Positions 21,081-36,000 of a stretch of DNA of 64,000 nt are shown in pieces. Each line of letters starts with the position of its first letter. Positions within the stretch are counted from its first letter, which is position 1. Position numbers and translations under genes: made by a program. Below the pieces are notes generated by a model. It searched no databases, was not told the origin of the DNA, and worked only from the letters and a program-made list of their open reading frames with translations. Location: the NCBI GenBank assembly GCA_902728285.1, contig CACVBU010001153.1, positions 1,619,278 to 1,683,277 on the forward strand. Direction: 5' to 3'. The stretch is from Clytia hemisphaerica (Eukaryota > Cnidaria > Hydrozoa > Leptothecata > Clytiidae).

Positions 21081-24000
21081 GTAAGTCAATACTTTTTAAC
21101 GAATTTAACAACATACGCTTACAAACATTTACGAAGTAAAACAATCAGGAAGCTTCCTTTCGGAAAATTTAGAGCAAAAAAATAGTATTATATTTATTTA
21201 GTATTATTATAATAATATTTTCCCGATAAACTTTTGGGCATCGTTAAACAAAAAATTTTGAAACGAACTTTTTTTTAAATTGGCCAATATTTCTTCAGTC
21301 TAATGAAAATAGCTGTTTTATAACCACTTTGTATTTATTTTACTTTTCAGAGCCTGCTGTGAATGTCAGGAATCTTACGACAAAACTAAGGTAAATTTCA
21401 GTATTAGATTTTTTAAGTGTCTTAAGGCTCTTTGTTAAACCTTTTGTGTCAAGGTGGTTCAATGACTCAAAGGTTTACAATGGTTGTGTGCTTTACGATG
21501 ATTGTACGCAAAAACTTAACATATGCTATATTTGGAATTATATGTCCTAGTCATATTAAAGGGAACTCAACAAATTTTCCATCTTCATTTCTTTCGTAAC
21601 AGGTATAAAACCTAGAAGGTAAACATAATCTATTTTTATGTTTTGGTGAAAATATGTTCCAGAGTTACGTACTCCGTTTTCATTTTATGTATTTTAAAAA
21701 GCTTGATTTCCCCTCAGATTATGTTGTCACTAAGATAGAGGAATAATAACAGTAACAATTTTAGCGTTTTTCAAAGTCATGTTTTTCAGAGTCTTATTTG
21801 AGTTTTTGCTTCGGAAAATAAGCTTCTCCCTCTTTGTGATCTCATCTATGGCATAGCACAGCTAAAAGTATCGTAATCTTTTAAAATTGTCAAACAATTC
21901 TTAAAAACATAACGGGTTGATACACATATTTGAAATTATAAGATTCATTGTCGAACCAAACGATTTTCCGATTTTTAAACAAAATTGAAAAGTTGTTGCG
22001 TTTCCCTTTAAATTAGATTTTAACAGCTTTTAGATTTAAAAAGCTATTTTGAGCCTAAGTGCGTTTAAGAGCCATTTCTTTAAAAATCTTCAGAATAAAG
22101 AAAGTGTGATACCTCACCCTCTTAGATGTTGATGAAATTTTGACCGAATGATCTATCACACAAGAAAATAAGACTCTGAAAATTTCACTTTGATATCTCA
22201 AGTAGTTTTGCAGATATAGCGTCTCAAAGATAGGCTACCAAGCTAAAATTGACCCTTAAAACTCATTATGAACTCTGATGTTGAGCAGATTTTGAAAGCC
22301 AATGAACTTTTATTCAAGTACATGAGAAAGCTGATTTACAGTGGATTTCAAGAACTTTTTAAAGGGAATCAGAAATAATCAAATTGAGTCTCCAAAATTT
22401 TCCCCGAAAATCTTTAGCACCTCCTGTGGAGGGTTTCAAACTTTGCGTAATCTGGATAAGAGATAGAGATATTGGACAGTCTAAAGCTAATCACGACACT
22501 TGGATTTAGAAATTTTGCGGTAAAGCGTAAATTATTGTCAAAGTAGGATTTCTGAATGATTCTAAAAAGTTTTTGCATAGGAATTAAGTACTGTTAAACC
22601 CATGATTTAGTTGAAGTAACCTGCTTACATTTAAGAGTAATATTCACCAAACTGTGAAAGATTGAGGCTTTTCCTGAAAATATAGGCCCTGGAATGGTAG
22701 GAAAGGCCAGATGTCAGTCTCATTTTTTTACATATTCTGTACTTAAAAATAAAGAAACAGTCAAAAAGTGTCATCTGTTGATGGAAATGACCTGAATTTT
22801 TTTACAGTTGTTCCCTTAATGCCAATGATTAGTTGGCTAGAGAAGATCAACCAATATTTTGACAAAAATTAACCTTTAGAGACCTTAAGTGGGCCTGATT
22901 TAGCATTTTAAGAGGGAAAAAAACAACGAATTTAAGCAAATTTTCAATCGATCATATCTTTAAGAGACTTCAAAAAGCCACTGAGATTTTTCGAGGCTAT
23001 AAACTAGACCTACTAAGGAAGCATTGCTGAAAGTTTCAAAAGATTTTTTTTTTGCCGCAAATAGATACGCCATCTTGAATTTTGCTTCAGACCTGCCAAA
23101 ATAACAATTTTTTTGGCCATTTTTGACGGTTACGCAATGATGGAAATACTGAAAGTGTTATTTTTATGGCCAAAACCCACCAGTAAACCACCCCAGGTCA
23201 AAAGTTTGCTTCAAAAAAGTCTCAAGGACCATCAGCAGACAGCTAAAAGTGCTTCCGAACCCAGATTATGCCCTCTGAAGCCCTCTACAGGAGGTGCTAA
23301 AGATTTCCGTGGAAATTTTTGGAGACTCAATTAGATTTTTTCTGATTCCCTACAAAAAGTTCTTGAAATCCACTGTGAATCAGCTTTCTAATGTACTTGA
23401 ATAAAAATTCATTGGCTTTCAGAACTGCTCCCCACCAGAGTTCATGAAATTTAGGGGTCAATTTTCGCTTAGTAGCCTATCTTTGAGACGCTGTATCTTC
23501 AAAACTACGTAAGATATCAAGGTAAAATTTTCAGGGTTTTATTTTCTTGTGTGATAGATCATTTGGTCCAAATTTCAGCAAAATCCAAGAGGATGAGGTA
23601 TTACACCCTGAAGACTCTTAAAAAATGGCTCTTGACAGTTAGGTGTACTTTAAACTCTATTTCTTTACTCACTAAAAAGTAATTTGAACAAAAAAAGGAA
23701 TAACCTGATAGAACTAGCCGTAACTTTCATTAAAGTGCTACCGCAGCAAAACAAACACATGGAGTTGAATTTGCTTTCCAAAGGAATGGTATTAGCCCTA
23801 CAGTGTTTTTTACTAAGATTGACTTCTCATCTGAGACAAAATTCAGTCTTCAAATGCTAATAAATATGCCAGGGGAGTGATATACAGTTATAGTTTCAAA
23901 AGTAAAAGCCCATTTAATTTTGGCGTCTACTTAGAGTGACATCCGTGCCCTGCGTTAAACGCTTTTTTATAAGAAAAATTTTATAAAAATACACGGCTGA

Positions 24001-27000
24001 AATTTGGGCAAAACCTGAGAACAAATTAAGAATAATCTGAGCCACAGATTCAGAAGTTACTGAGAAGTACAGTTTTCCATTTTAATCAATATGGCAAGTA
24101 CATTTAAGTCTTAAAACCTTATGAAATTCAGAACATCCCGGCCACAGAGCCATAACTTACTTACTGGTTGTTCTATAAAAAGCGTGCATCTAAAGATACT
24201 GCTCCCATATGTTATTTTACACGTTTAGTGACATACAATGTTGAGTGATTTTTTAACCTACACGGAGCACATAATAACTAATTGTGGTATAAAAAAAGGA
24301 ATTTACCTAGATTCAAGATAAGAATGCTACCGGGAAATCATTTAAGCGGAACTAAAATGCTGAAAAACAAGCGCAAAATTATGAGATGTTTGCCTAACTT
24401 CCTTATACGCGAAGCTATGAATGCCATCCTCGGTCGCTTTAGTGTTTACAGGTGGTATCTTTGATGATTGCATCAAATAATGTCAAAATTGTCAATTAAT
24501 TTTTAGAAGCAGGAAAGTCGGTACAATGACCGAAAAATCAAGCACGAAAGACTAGCTCGCTGCAAACAGCACGAACAAGGCTGCACTTGGAAAGGCTCCA
24601 TTGCCGATTACAAAGATCAGGTATGGACTTCATATTTCCTTATTGGTTGCAATTCAAAAGAAATTTATTTTACTATCTACATAAATTTCAGCAAATTATG
24701 AAGTGAGCAGAACCCAAAAACTTGTGATTCTACAGTATGTCTACAAATTCAAAAATTTAGAGATATGTTTTGCATGTTTAAAAATGTGTTGAACCTTTCT
24801 AAAAAAAGTACCGTGCTCATCACCATGTCAAGACTTGTTCTCATGTAGCTTTATAATAACATGTCCATAAAGGACACACAGTTTTGCACGGAAAACTGGG
24901 GGTCTTCGACATGGTCATTTATACGTCAAAAAAGCGTATTAGGATGTAAATTTCACAAATGTCTGTTGATGAAATAAATTTTCTGTCTTTTTTTTTTATT
25001 AATAAGGGGAAAAGTCTTTTTTGACGTCATAAAACTTAGAATTGTAATATTTCGATAGAAAATCTAAAGTTTATGAAATCGAAAGTTTATGAAATCTTGC
25101 CCAGAGAGGTAATCATTTGAGGGCTATGCAAGTTTCCCTGCACTTATGCAAGGTTTCACGGAATAACTTTTGAAAAAGAATGTATTTTAATTTTTCCGAT
25201 GATGTAAGCAGATATTTGCAAAAATTTGTTTTGTCTGAAAACGAAATGCTGCCTCTCAATAATATGCATCTATGGTGTAAATGTCATCCTATTTTGATCA
25301 TTGGTTTTTAAAATGTTCAAATTTATGGTTTCATGACGTGTCATCATTTAAGTTTCTCCAGAGTCACCAGTAGAATAACAATTGATGATAAAGGAGTTGG
25401 ACATATGTATTTTGTATATAGCACCGTAAACGTTGTGGCTTCAGAAACGTCAGATGTCGTCTGTGTAATCAAAAAGTCGTACGACATGAAACGGAGGAAC
25501 ACAAATTGACGTGTACACATCGTTTGGTTAATTGCACGACATGTGGTGCCCAGTATAGCTTCATCAATAAAAAGGTGCAACTTTAATTTTTCAATTTGGT
25601 TAGTAAAGATAAAAATACCCCTGTTTCAATGACAGTGAATAGGAATAGCAAATTCATTTACGTTAGAAAAAAATCCTTTCGTATGTAAACGGTCCAGCAG
25701 TTAACTTCTGTCAAAATACTTTTTTTGTTACTCTCGATAAATACTCAATTAAAGTTATGTTTTTATCTGGATATGTGACTTGAAGTACTCCCTGTTTGAA
25801 AATTGAGAGATTCCCCTTATCGTAATGCGTTGAAAATTGTCAGGTTTTTAGAACTAGGAAAACCAAATACTGGAAGTTAGCTTTTTTAAGCGAGCATACG
25901 ATCAGAGATCAATTCCCACCCTGGCCAACAGTATTGCCATCTCGAAGTTAGGGAGGCTTAAGTATCATGCTCTTAGTTGATTGGATTCGTCCACTCCATG
26001 AAATGAGTGCATTATGAGATTTTTCTACCATCTTGTCTCAATTTTATTTTTTCATTTTAGAAACACGATGATGAAGAATGCAAGCAGCATTGTGATTATT
26101 GGCAATTTGGTTGCCATGAAAAGGTGAGGCTAATTGCCAAGGGGTCGGAAATTGTACCCAGTTGGTTATGGACTAAAACGAGGGTTATTTAGAGAAAAAT
26201 AAGGGATTTGTTTTTTCGACAGATGAAAGAATTTTCTAAAATTCACTATACAGGGGGGGTCCTGCAAACATCCGCGGTTAGTAAATCGAAAAAATTAACA
26301 AACGGGACAGGGCGTTTATTAGGCACTTAAGATTACTTCAATGCTAAGCCCTGGAATATTGACCAAACTTTCAGTTCTTAAAAAGTTGCTTTGATATTTC
26401 GAACTTGTTCACTTCAGTTCACTTCGCTGTTTTTATTTTATACAGGTATACAAACCACACATGATGGAGCGTCACCTTGATTTTCCCATTATTCTTTCAT
26501 GATTTTCTTTAAATTTCAAATTTAATATTTTCTGTTCATTAGCCGGAGAGGTCCATTAAACTATCACTTGGTTTGTTTTAATTCCAGGTATGCAAACCAA
26601 ATATGGAGCGTCACCTTGCCAATTCAGCAAGACGTCATATCGAACTTGTTAAAGCTCATTATGACAGAATTGTCAGAGAACTTAACACGACAGTCAACTT
26701 GCAGAGTAAACACATTACAGAACTAACAACGCAACTCGAAAGAACTAAATTACCCATAGCAACCAGTTCAAGGTATTTAAAGGAGTGTGCTGGCTTTTGA
26801 TTGGTTTTATCTTAATTTCTAAAACTATTCCTACAGCTTGGAAAGTCTCCCTTCTAGTGGTGACCAAGTATAGCAAATCAAAATTTTATTGCCTGAGTAC
26901 TTTTATATCGCGCACTAGCATACCAAAATCCTAGAAAAAAGACAAAAATTGTTAAAAGTGCTCTTAAGCCCGTGAAATGTAATAACTTTTTTCAACTCTT

Positions 27001-30000
27001 TTACTTTTATTTATTGCGGCTAGCCTAAAACGGAATCTTTCTAGTGCTCCAGGTCAAGAAAGACGGCAAATGGTAAATGACCAAAGAAAGAAAGTAATCT
27101 TGCATGGTGTTATAGTGACAGTTAACTATTTTTATATTAAAATTCCGAGGCTCAAAAATGCCAAAATAATCCTTAGGCTGGGATTTTTTTGTCGAGTTTT
27201 AAGAAAGTTTGAGGCTTCCAAAAATAGGATGTAAAGACTATATTACATATTATTTTTTCCCATAAGAACAGAATGAGAACAATATGAATTTTAACCTATC
27301 GAAAGAATCAGAACAGCTCAACAAAGAGATTTTATTGATCCAATTTAACTGGATTGTGTCAGCAGAGGCTGCTATTGTTCCGCGCAATTGTTCGGTTTGT
27401 CAAATGCCTAATGATGCCAGCGTGTTGGCATTTCGTTGGCATTTGAAATGCCATTTTGAGCAAAGGAATCCCCTTTTCTGGCATTTCAAATCAAACAAAG
27501 GAACCAAAACAAAGAAAAAAATGACATTTTTGATTTTTTAAAGTATTTGCACGTTTTTTATTCAGTTCTTTCTATGGATTGTAAAATTTGCAAGATTTGC
27601 CATAGCCTAGCCCTACGTCAAAAAGTTTCAGTATGACTGCAGTTTTTGAGAAATTCCATGCTTTTCATTGTTTGATCTGTCAAAGTTGAACTTGAGGGAA
27701 TCACCTTTTTAGAAATGACTCTAAAAAGACGATTCATTAAATGCCATGACAGAAAATACAATGGAAAAGCTATTAAAATCGAATCCCTCATGAGCAAATG
27801 CCAAATTACAAATGCCAGTTGGTCTAAACGCAGCCTATAAGAAAGCCGCGGCTGGAATGAGTACAGCTGAATTTCTGTTGTTCTATCTATGTCGTAAGAA
27901 CGAATTTTTTTATGGTTCGGTGACAATTTCTATTGTCAATTTAATTTGACTTTTAACAAACTACCTCGTTAGACGTAATTTTGCTCATAAACGCAAATCT
28001 CTTGATAATTCAAGCATTCATAACATCAAAGCGGCTTTCTTATACTATGGTGTCAGTGACAATTAATTCATTGCAAGTATATCTTTTATTATGTCAGCCA
28101 TACTTTTTCATTTATTAGCTCACCAACAGTGAAACAGACAGTTAAACCGAAAACTCTCCCCAGACCCCCAATTCGAATTTACGAACGAGAAGAGGAAAAG
28201 CAACAACAACCACCAGTAAATCCTATTCGACCAGCTTCGTGAGTATTTAGCTCTTTGAAAGCCTTGGAGACCGTTATTGCTTACTTAAGAACGCCTCCCT
28301 CTAGGAAGGAAGCCTTAAGTGACACCCTTTCTTATGAAATTTAGTTGAACTATTTTTTCCTTAAATGAAATTTTCAATTTTTGCCCACATTCAAAGGTGA
28401 TAAAGGTCAGCCCTATTTAAGGAAATAGGGAACCAATAGAACCCTTTACAAAAATTCACAGATCCCTTCTCATCCCTTCAGGTTAGAGGGTAGACACTAT
28501 GGTATATATATGATTATGAACATTTTATCATTCCATAGCAGAGGCATTGCAGTTCTTTTTTTGTCGCTAGTTCACAAGGAAATATTTTTCAGAATATTTC
28601 CTAAAAATAGGTCAACATTTTTATATGCTCGCCCCTATATTCTGTTATTGGAAAAACAGTCAGAGACGAGTTTCTCACATAGCCCTACTTCTCCATGTTA
28701 GCAAGAGTCCTTTAAATATGAAGATTTCAATTGAAACTTTTGTATTACAACTCCCCTCTTCTTGTTATATTACCGACATTAGCCTTGTTTGTAGGGACTG
28801 TGTAATTTCCTCGTGAAGACTTTTGAGTAATTTACTGACCAAGAAGATGCAACATGGTTTGAGCCAAAGGGGAAAAGATTTAACCTTGGTATCGGCGATT
28901 TATTTTGTCACATCCAGATAGTTAGCACAAAAGAGAATACAAAAGGCTTATTTGAATATTTTTTTATTTATGTAATAATAACCGCACGTGTCTGAAGCAT
29001 TTTTGCAATTTTCCAGGTGGGATTTTTGGTGTTTTGTTAATGCTAACTTTTTTTCTTATTACCCAATAAATCATAATTTTTGGACCTACCTCCGGGTACC
29101 CCGTCCGTTCGACTGTTACCAGCTTTTCTCGAGATTGGCTCATTAGTTTTTTCTGATTTTTGGCACAAATATGCAAAATGATGATTCCTAAAAAGTGACG
29201 GAGCCCGATTTTCGAAAACACATTGTTCCGGCCAAAAATGCCGGAAATATGCCGGAAAAACTGTTTTTTTGGCATTTTCTCGAGAATTTATCATTAGTTT
29301 TTTCTGATTTTTTGCTCAAAGATGCGTATTAACAATGCCCAAAACATGTCAGAGTCCGATTATTGAGAAAACATTTGTTCCGGCGGAAATATGCCGGAAA
29401 TCGCCGTTTTTCTGAGTTTTCATTTGACTTTTTCCTTATAATCGGTTGTTTGTTTTTTCATTCAAAAACATTAGTAATAGCAATGTCCACCATCAAGCAT
29501 GTTTCAATTTGCAATAAAATGAATTTTTGAAGCCGGAACTATTTAAAAATCGCCGGAACAACCTATTTTCGCCGGAAAGACAGTATTTCTTGAATTTCTC
29601 GAGCTGTACTTTATATTTTTTTATGAAATTTTGCACACTGATGCAAAATGACAATACGTAAAATTTGACGGAGCCCGATTTTCAAGAAAATAATTTTCAT
29701 CCTTACTTAGTTTTTTCTGATTTTTTTGCAGAAAGATGCGTATTCGCAATGCTCAAAACATGGCCGAGTTCGATCTTTGAGAAAAGAATTTTTCCGGTTG
29801 AAAATGCCGGAAATCGCCGTTTTTGCAGATTTTCATTGGATTTTTTGCTTATATTTCTATGTATTTCTCACAAAATCATTATTGATAACATTGCTCACCA
29901 TCAAGCATGATTCAATTGTCAATATAACTGATTTTTGCGACCAGAACTTTATATTTATTTTTTTCCTACAACCTTTTTCCCTCTCCCCTTATCAACAATC

Positions 30001-33000
30001 AATGATGAATTTATTGCGTTATGCATTTTCGTTAAACGCTAAATTTTCTGACTGATTTTGTTGATTTTTCTCCTCGCATTGCTATCTAACTTTCATCATC
30101 ACAGGGCCCGCGCCACGATTTTGAAAGTGAGGGGGCCAACAAAAATATAGTGACGGCGCAGCCATGGTTTGCGCCGACGAGCCGGAAGATTTTCGATTTT
30201 GACCTGGCTTATTTGGCTGAAACAGCTTCCTTTTTGTTCTGATTTTCCGAAAGATAAGACAAACCATGTCCCCTTTTAGAAAGGTTCTAACGTTTTTATT
30301 GGCACGCACACAGAAAAGAAAAAAATAATTAGGTAAAGAGAATTTTTTTTGCTTTGCAATAAAGTGGGGGTACAATCAATGTTGATGATATTTGCAGGCG
30401 AATTACCAGTCCATCCTTGACTAGGGGAGGGGGGTAAATAAAACCACATATAATTAAAACCTCCTAATTATATGGTCAAATCTTTCTTTCTCTCAAAATA
30501 TTGAAGTAATTAAATTTTTATTAATCGCGCGACTCGAGTCAATACATCAAAAAATGTACTCTTGTAAATTTGTATAGCGACTCTGCAATGAAAAAATATG
30601 TCGACACTACTAACACTGCCGGGCCTTTACACCGCTTATGCTTTCTTGTACACAATAATTTCGCCTTTTATGCGAGTGTTTTTCCACCGAATATTAGTTC
30701 AGACGTCAATCATTGAAATGTACGTCAGGAATATTTTTAATTATCGCACCAACTAGGCAGGCGTAAATTTGCATATTTTTGATTAGTAAAACCGGTCATT
30801 TATACATTGTATTTTGTATAAAGTTTTTCGTTAAGAAAATACGGTAACCAGAAGGGTGTTTTACTAAGAATACTAATTCTCAAAAATTGAAAGTTTCCTT
30901 TTTTCTTAATGGTTAAATGGTAGTCTAGCAAGCTAGACGACTAATTTATACATAGTAGAAATAAAGCAAAAAGTAATGGAGGGAACAAATTTTATACAAA
31001 CTAATATTATCCCGTAACAATAATCGTATTATCATATAACGCCTACACTACTGTATTACACGCATTATAAACGACTCCAGTCTAGTTAAATGGCAACTAT
31101 CAATATATTTCGGATCCCAAATTGTTCAAAAGTATGAGATTTTCATCCCCAAAGAAATTTTTTCTTTGTTTCGTAAGATTCTTTCGCTGGAAGAATTTCG
31201 CATATTTTTGACAATGGCATTTTGATCTTTGCTTATTCCATTTCTTTCTTATAACTGTTTTGTATTATTGTTTCATTTAGAGCCAACTTTTCGATCAGAT
31301 TTTTATGTCTCCTAGTGCGAGTAGTTCAAGCTACTTGTTTTACAAATTTCCTCTTAATATTTTTAGAGCCAAATGGGATGGACAGAAAATTCATGAGATA
31401 GTGTTCCAGGGTGAAACGCTGACGTTTGATGGTAAGTTGAATTTTAACATCCCTGTATCTGCGACACTGTCAAATCTACCCCGGTGGATAACCCGGTAAA
31501 ACAAATTACCAATAATGACCAAATTCTAATCCACATCACAGTGTGATAATGTGAATGAAGCCGATTAAATTCAATTAGAAATTTCCGTTCTGTGCATAAA
31601 TTTAATTATGTAGGTCAACCCGGTCAAAAATTCCAGGTTTTTTGCAAAGAGCAGTTGAAGGTTTTATTTTTGCATAAGTGGTCCTGTTTCATATCAGACA
31701 CATGTCTCATAACAGGACGGTGTCTCCCTATTGTTTTATTATGCTGATATAAGCAAAGAAATGTTGTTTTTTCCTCTTTCTGACCAATCCTACTCCACAT
31801 CCGTGTCAATCCAATGTGAAAAAGCTTGTGAATTAAAATTGATGAGTAAGAAAACGATATCACTCCTATTTAAAAACAAAACCTTTGAGTAAAATAAAAT
31901 TCTTCCTTAATTGTTTACACGTTTTTTTTTTTTTTATTAGAACCTAGTTTATAAGAACATATAGGCTGAAATTCGTCGAAAAATTAAGAACATCTTAAGA
32001 ACATGCCCAGCCTCAGTTTGGAAAAAAATGACAAGAAACTACAATTATTTCCTCTTTTTAAGCAGTTTTAACCGAATTTAGGGGTGGATCTTCAAAAGTC
32101 GAGAGTCAAATATTGTCCAAATTTTGCCAAATTTAAGTGCTCTTTATTTTGTATCATATTGTCGATTTAGAGTAGTCTGAAAAATTAAGAACACATTTAA
32201 GAACATTTTAGGCTGAAAATTGCTAAAAAAAATGAGCACATCCAGGCTCAGCCAAATTTTAGGTGTTCTAATAAAAAAAAACGTGTATCTTCTTATTCTC
32301 AACATACAATCAAGGTCATAATATTTGAGAAAAAAGGGAAATCCACCGGGAAGTTTTTGAACCACAATCGATTTGTAAGTGCTCTAAAGTAGGTTGGAAG
32401 GGTAGAGTTTTAACTCTGAGTTTTAACATGAGGACCTTAGGATCTGAGGATCCAAAAGTTCAAAAATAGTCCAATAAGGCTCAGAATATAGCCTGGAAGT
32501 CTGCCAACCCCTCCCAAATTGAAATATTCGATTAAATTAAAAAGATAGCCAAAAATCGACTTTTCGCCAGAACTTTGAATCTTGAAAAACGTTAAAATAA
32601 CCAAAACTCTCAATATATTATGACCTTAATTGTAATTCATTCCAAACTTATCTTACATATTTGCCTGCAGCAATTACAATCATTTTCTTTTCAATTGAAA
32701 ATCGTGGTGAACATTCTCACCCCAGTGAGGTTGAGACCCGCAAATCAGACTTGGTGAAATTTTACTTTTTTCATACTCTCACCCCGGGGTAATAAAACAC
32801 CATCGATTTTTTTCTAATAAATCTCATTGAGGTGAAAAAAGGGACCCTGACCATTTCCGCACATCCCCAATACCTTTTCCCCCCAAATACCCTCTTCCCT
32901 GGGTGTAAGTATTTTTTTGTCACAACAGATTCAATACATGTGTCCGTTAATTATTTTAGTTTTTATTTTCTAATTTTCGGGGAGTAAAAGTACAAAAAGA

Positions 33001-36000
33001 GATTATTATGTAGTCATTTTTTCGAAATCAGAGTTTTGGAAGCCGCCATAACAGTTGTCCTTTGCCGACACATCTCGATCCTCGATTTTTTTTTTTGAAA
33101 CAATGGAAGTACAATGATTCGCTCTCCACCGTTTTATGGGTTGTTTATCTACAGGGTGTCCCTAATAAAAGTATCGAGTTTGAACATGCGATTGAGTAGA
33201 AAGTTTTAAGTGTGTATTCACAAAATTGTATTTTAAGCTCTCCCTCTTTTTTCTTTGTCATTACGAAACAATAAAAACATACTCTGCCTGTTTACAAATG
33301 CAACGAAATTACGATCATGAGAAAAACGCAACAATTAAAACATGTTTGTAAAGAATCGTATGTAAAACTATGAAAATAATAAAAATGGAATGTATGGAAC
33401 AATAAAAAAGTAAAACGAGGGAATTTGAATTTTTATTAATTTTGATTTTTAAAGACGTACATTTATGTAACAGGGGAATAGTAAAAGGGCTATTGATTAA
33501 TTTATACGTTGTAACTACCTTTTGGAATGAGCCTATGTGATGGAGAACGTTCTTATATCTTAGCGATAACACACACTAACTTTTTTACTCAATCGCATGT
33601 TCAAACTCGATACTTTTATTAGGGACACCCTGTAGAGTGTGTCTAAATTAAATTTATGGTCCTAACAACTTTACGACCAGAAGGAGGGTCGTCAGAAAAT
33701 ATTCAATTGAAGATGAAATTGACATTGACATTATAGTCTTGTTAATTTCATTCTCGAGAGAGTTATCAATTTTTTTCTTCCGAAAATGATATAAAAGGAG
33801 TTTGGCGCGCTTTTCATTCAGATCGTTTTTGAAGAGATGGAAGTTGGTCGTCTTTTGGTTGCAAAGACTACTTTCTGCGAGCATGAAGGATTTTATGAAC
33901 TTTCTGTGTTTTTTTTCTTTTCGCTTTTCAATTATTCAAACTCATACTTTGCTTTTATGTACTCTCTAAAGGAGTTTTTTTTTACTTTTTCATCTCTCGG
34001 CTTAAACTAAAAATTTAAAAGTTGAATGGATTTTCAATCCAAGCTGTCAAGGACTGCAGTAGCGTAGGTAAAGAGGAGGCGCAAAATTTGTGTAGGAGAG
34101 CAGATTTATATGCCACAGTAAATTATACTTTTATATTATGAATAGTTTGTCATCATAGATATCTGCTCTCATACACAAATTTTGCCCCCCCCCTTGTCTA
34201 CGCTATTGGGCTGTGAATAAAATAGAATATTCGTTAACAAAAGCCAAAATATTTTCCTTTCTGACCAAATTTTCATAGATTTCCCAACCTTCATTCGTCA
34301 GAACAATTTTTTAAGTTTATTCCAGAGAAATGTTAAAAAGAATTTTAAAAGCGTCCCAGAAAAATGTTTTTGCTCTTTTTGTTAAATTTCATACCATGAA
34401 TCTGAAAAAATTTTGTTGTCCGAAATTAAACGTAAAAAAGTGAGATTGGATTTTTTTGAACTCTCCGCGTAGAAATGTTAATTAGTTTTTTTTTCATCAA
34501 AATTATCTACAGCCCAAAGTCTTTTCTTTTCACAAACTAAATGGAAATTCTAATTCCAAAATTTCAACTTATTCTTCGCTCGGGAGATATCGAAATTCAG
34601 ATTTATTTTACACGGAGGTGATTTATCGTCCCGTCACTAGTAAAATGAGTTTTCACTGAGCAAAAAGTTTTTGTCCAAATTTTAAAAACTTTTTGTCATC
34701 AATTTGGAAATATTTTTGTTGTTCAGATTAGAAAATATCAGCTTCAAACTATTAGTCTGGGAGCAGAATCACAAAATAGCAATTTTGCTTAACCCAGAAG
34801 GTGAATGGGGTTGTTATACATCATTGGAACGGAAATTTTATGCTGATTATGGAAACCCGGGTCTTAAAAAGTCTATCCTGGACAAAATTGCAAACGAGGC
34901 TGGAGTTTGCACTCCGTCGTGGTGTTTTTTTCGATTTTACCTGTTCTAGAAAATTGCTTACTGTCAGCAAAGTTAAAGGTTTTAGAATTTCATTTTTCAT
35001 GCAAAATGCTGTCAATAGAATGGGTTAATAGAAAAAAATTCAAAAATGTCGAAAATTTTTTTTTTCGCACTCCATCTTGGAGGATTTTGGCGAAAAATCA
35101 ATGTTTTTTCTTAAAATTCGTCAAAAACTAGTCTATAAACCACTGAAATTATGTCAAAATAAGTCCAAAAATACTTTCCTGCTAAAAATACTATAAAAGA
35201 ATAAGAAAGTATAACAAATAAAGTAAAAATCGGCTTACAACGCTATTTGCACTCCCCCTGTTTGCGGTTTTATTGAAAAACGAGGATTTTTGGTGTTTTT
35301 GAAGAAAAATAAACCTTATTATTTAGGTTTTTCCTTTGATTTACGAAGCTGGAAATCCTGTGTTTTCTCCTATCAATCATTTTTTCCAACAGATATGCAA
35401 AAGAATCTGAATAAATCAATCACCCTCCTTCGCTGGGTGTTAGGCCAAAGTTTAGTATCTTTGCTTAAATTTCATTAAAAACTAGTTATTATCCATTGAA
35501 ATCGTGCTTAAGTGAGCTTTTTAAATCACAGAGGTTCAAAATGTTCAAACTTGGACCGGCTGCCGGAAAATTTTGCCACTGAAACTGTCTTCTCCAACAA
35601 TCATCGTGAATGGTCGTTCACTCCCTGCATCAATGACTGATGCTGATGAAGTCTACAATATCTTGATCAATGTGGGGAAGATCCTGCGTAATCTAGGACA
35701 ACAAAATCAATGTGTTACCAACGGTAACCGTTGACGAGCTCTTGTAAAAGCTTGTGGGGCATGCCCCAGCTTCAAAATATGCATGGGTGGGTTTTTATAG
35801 AGTGATGAAGAAGCACTTTTATGATATGAGTTTTCTGCGATCCCACTGTTGTTATTCTACTCTCTTGCGCTTAATTGTAGATGGCGATGATGATTTTGCT
35901 AAAAAGCCCTAGGAAAATGAAGGTTTTAGCGATTTTTCAGGAAAATTTCATAAAATTTGGGGTTGTTATAAAATGATATTGAGAGTAAAAATTTTGAAAA

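Noticed and set aside
27024-27072. Exon-like segment (LKRNLSSAPGQERRQM) between exons 6 and 7
   Set aside because: It has plausible splice ends, but including it breaks the frame into 28119. Direct joining of 26772 to 28119 keeps phase. It could be a rare alternative exon.
30095-30420. GC-rich patch (GGGCCCGCGCCACGATTTTG)
   Set aside because: It resembles the edge of a decayed repeat. No inverted partner or coding frame was found.
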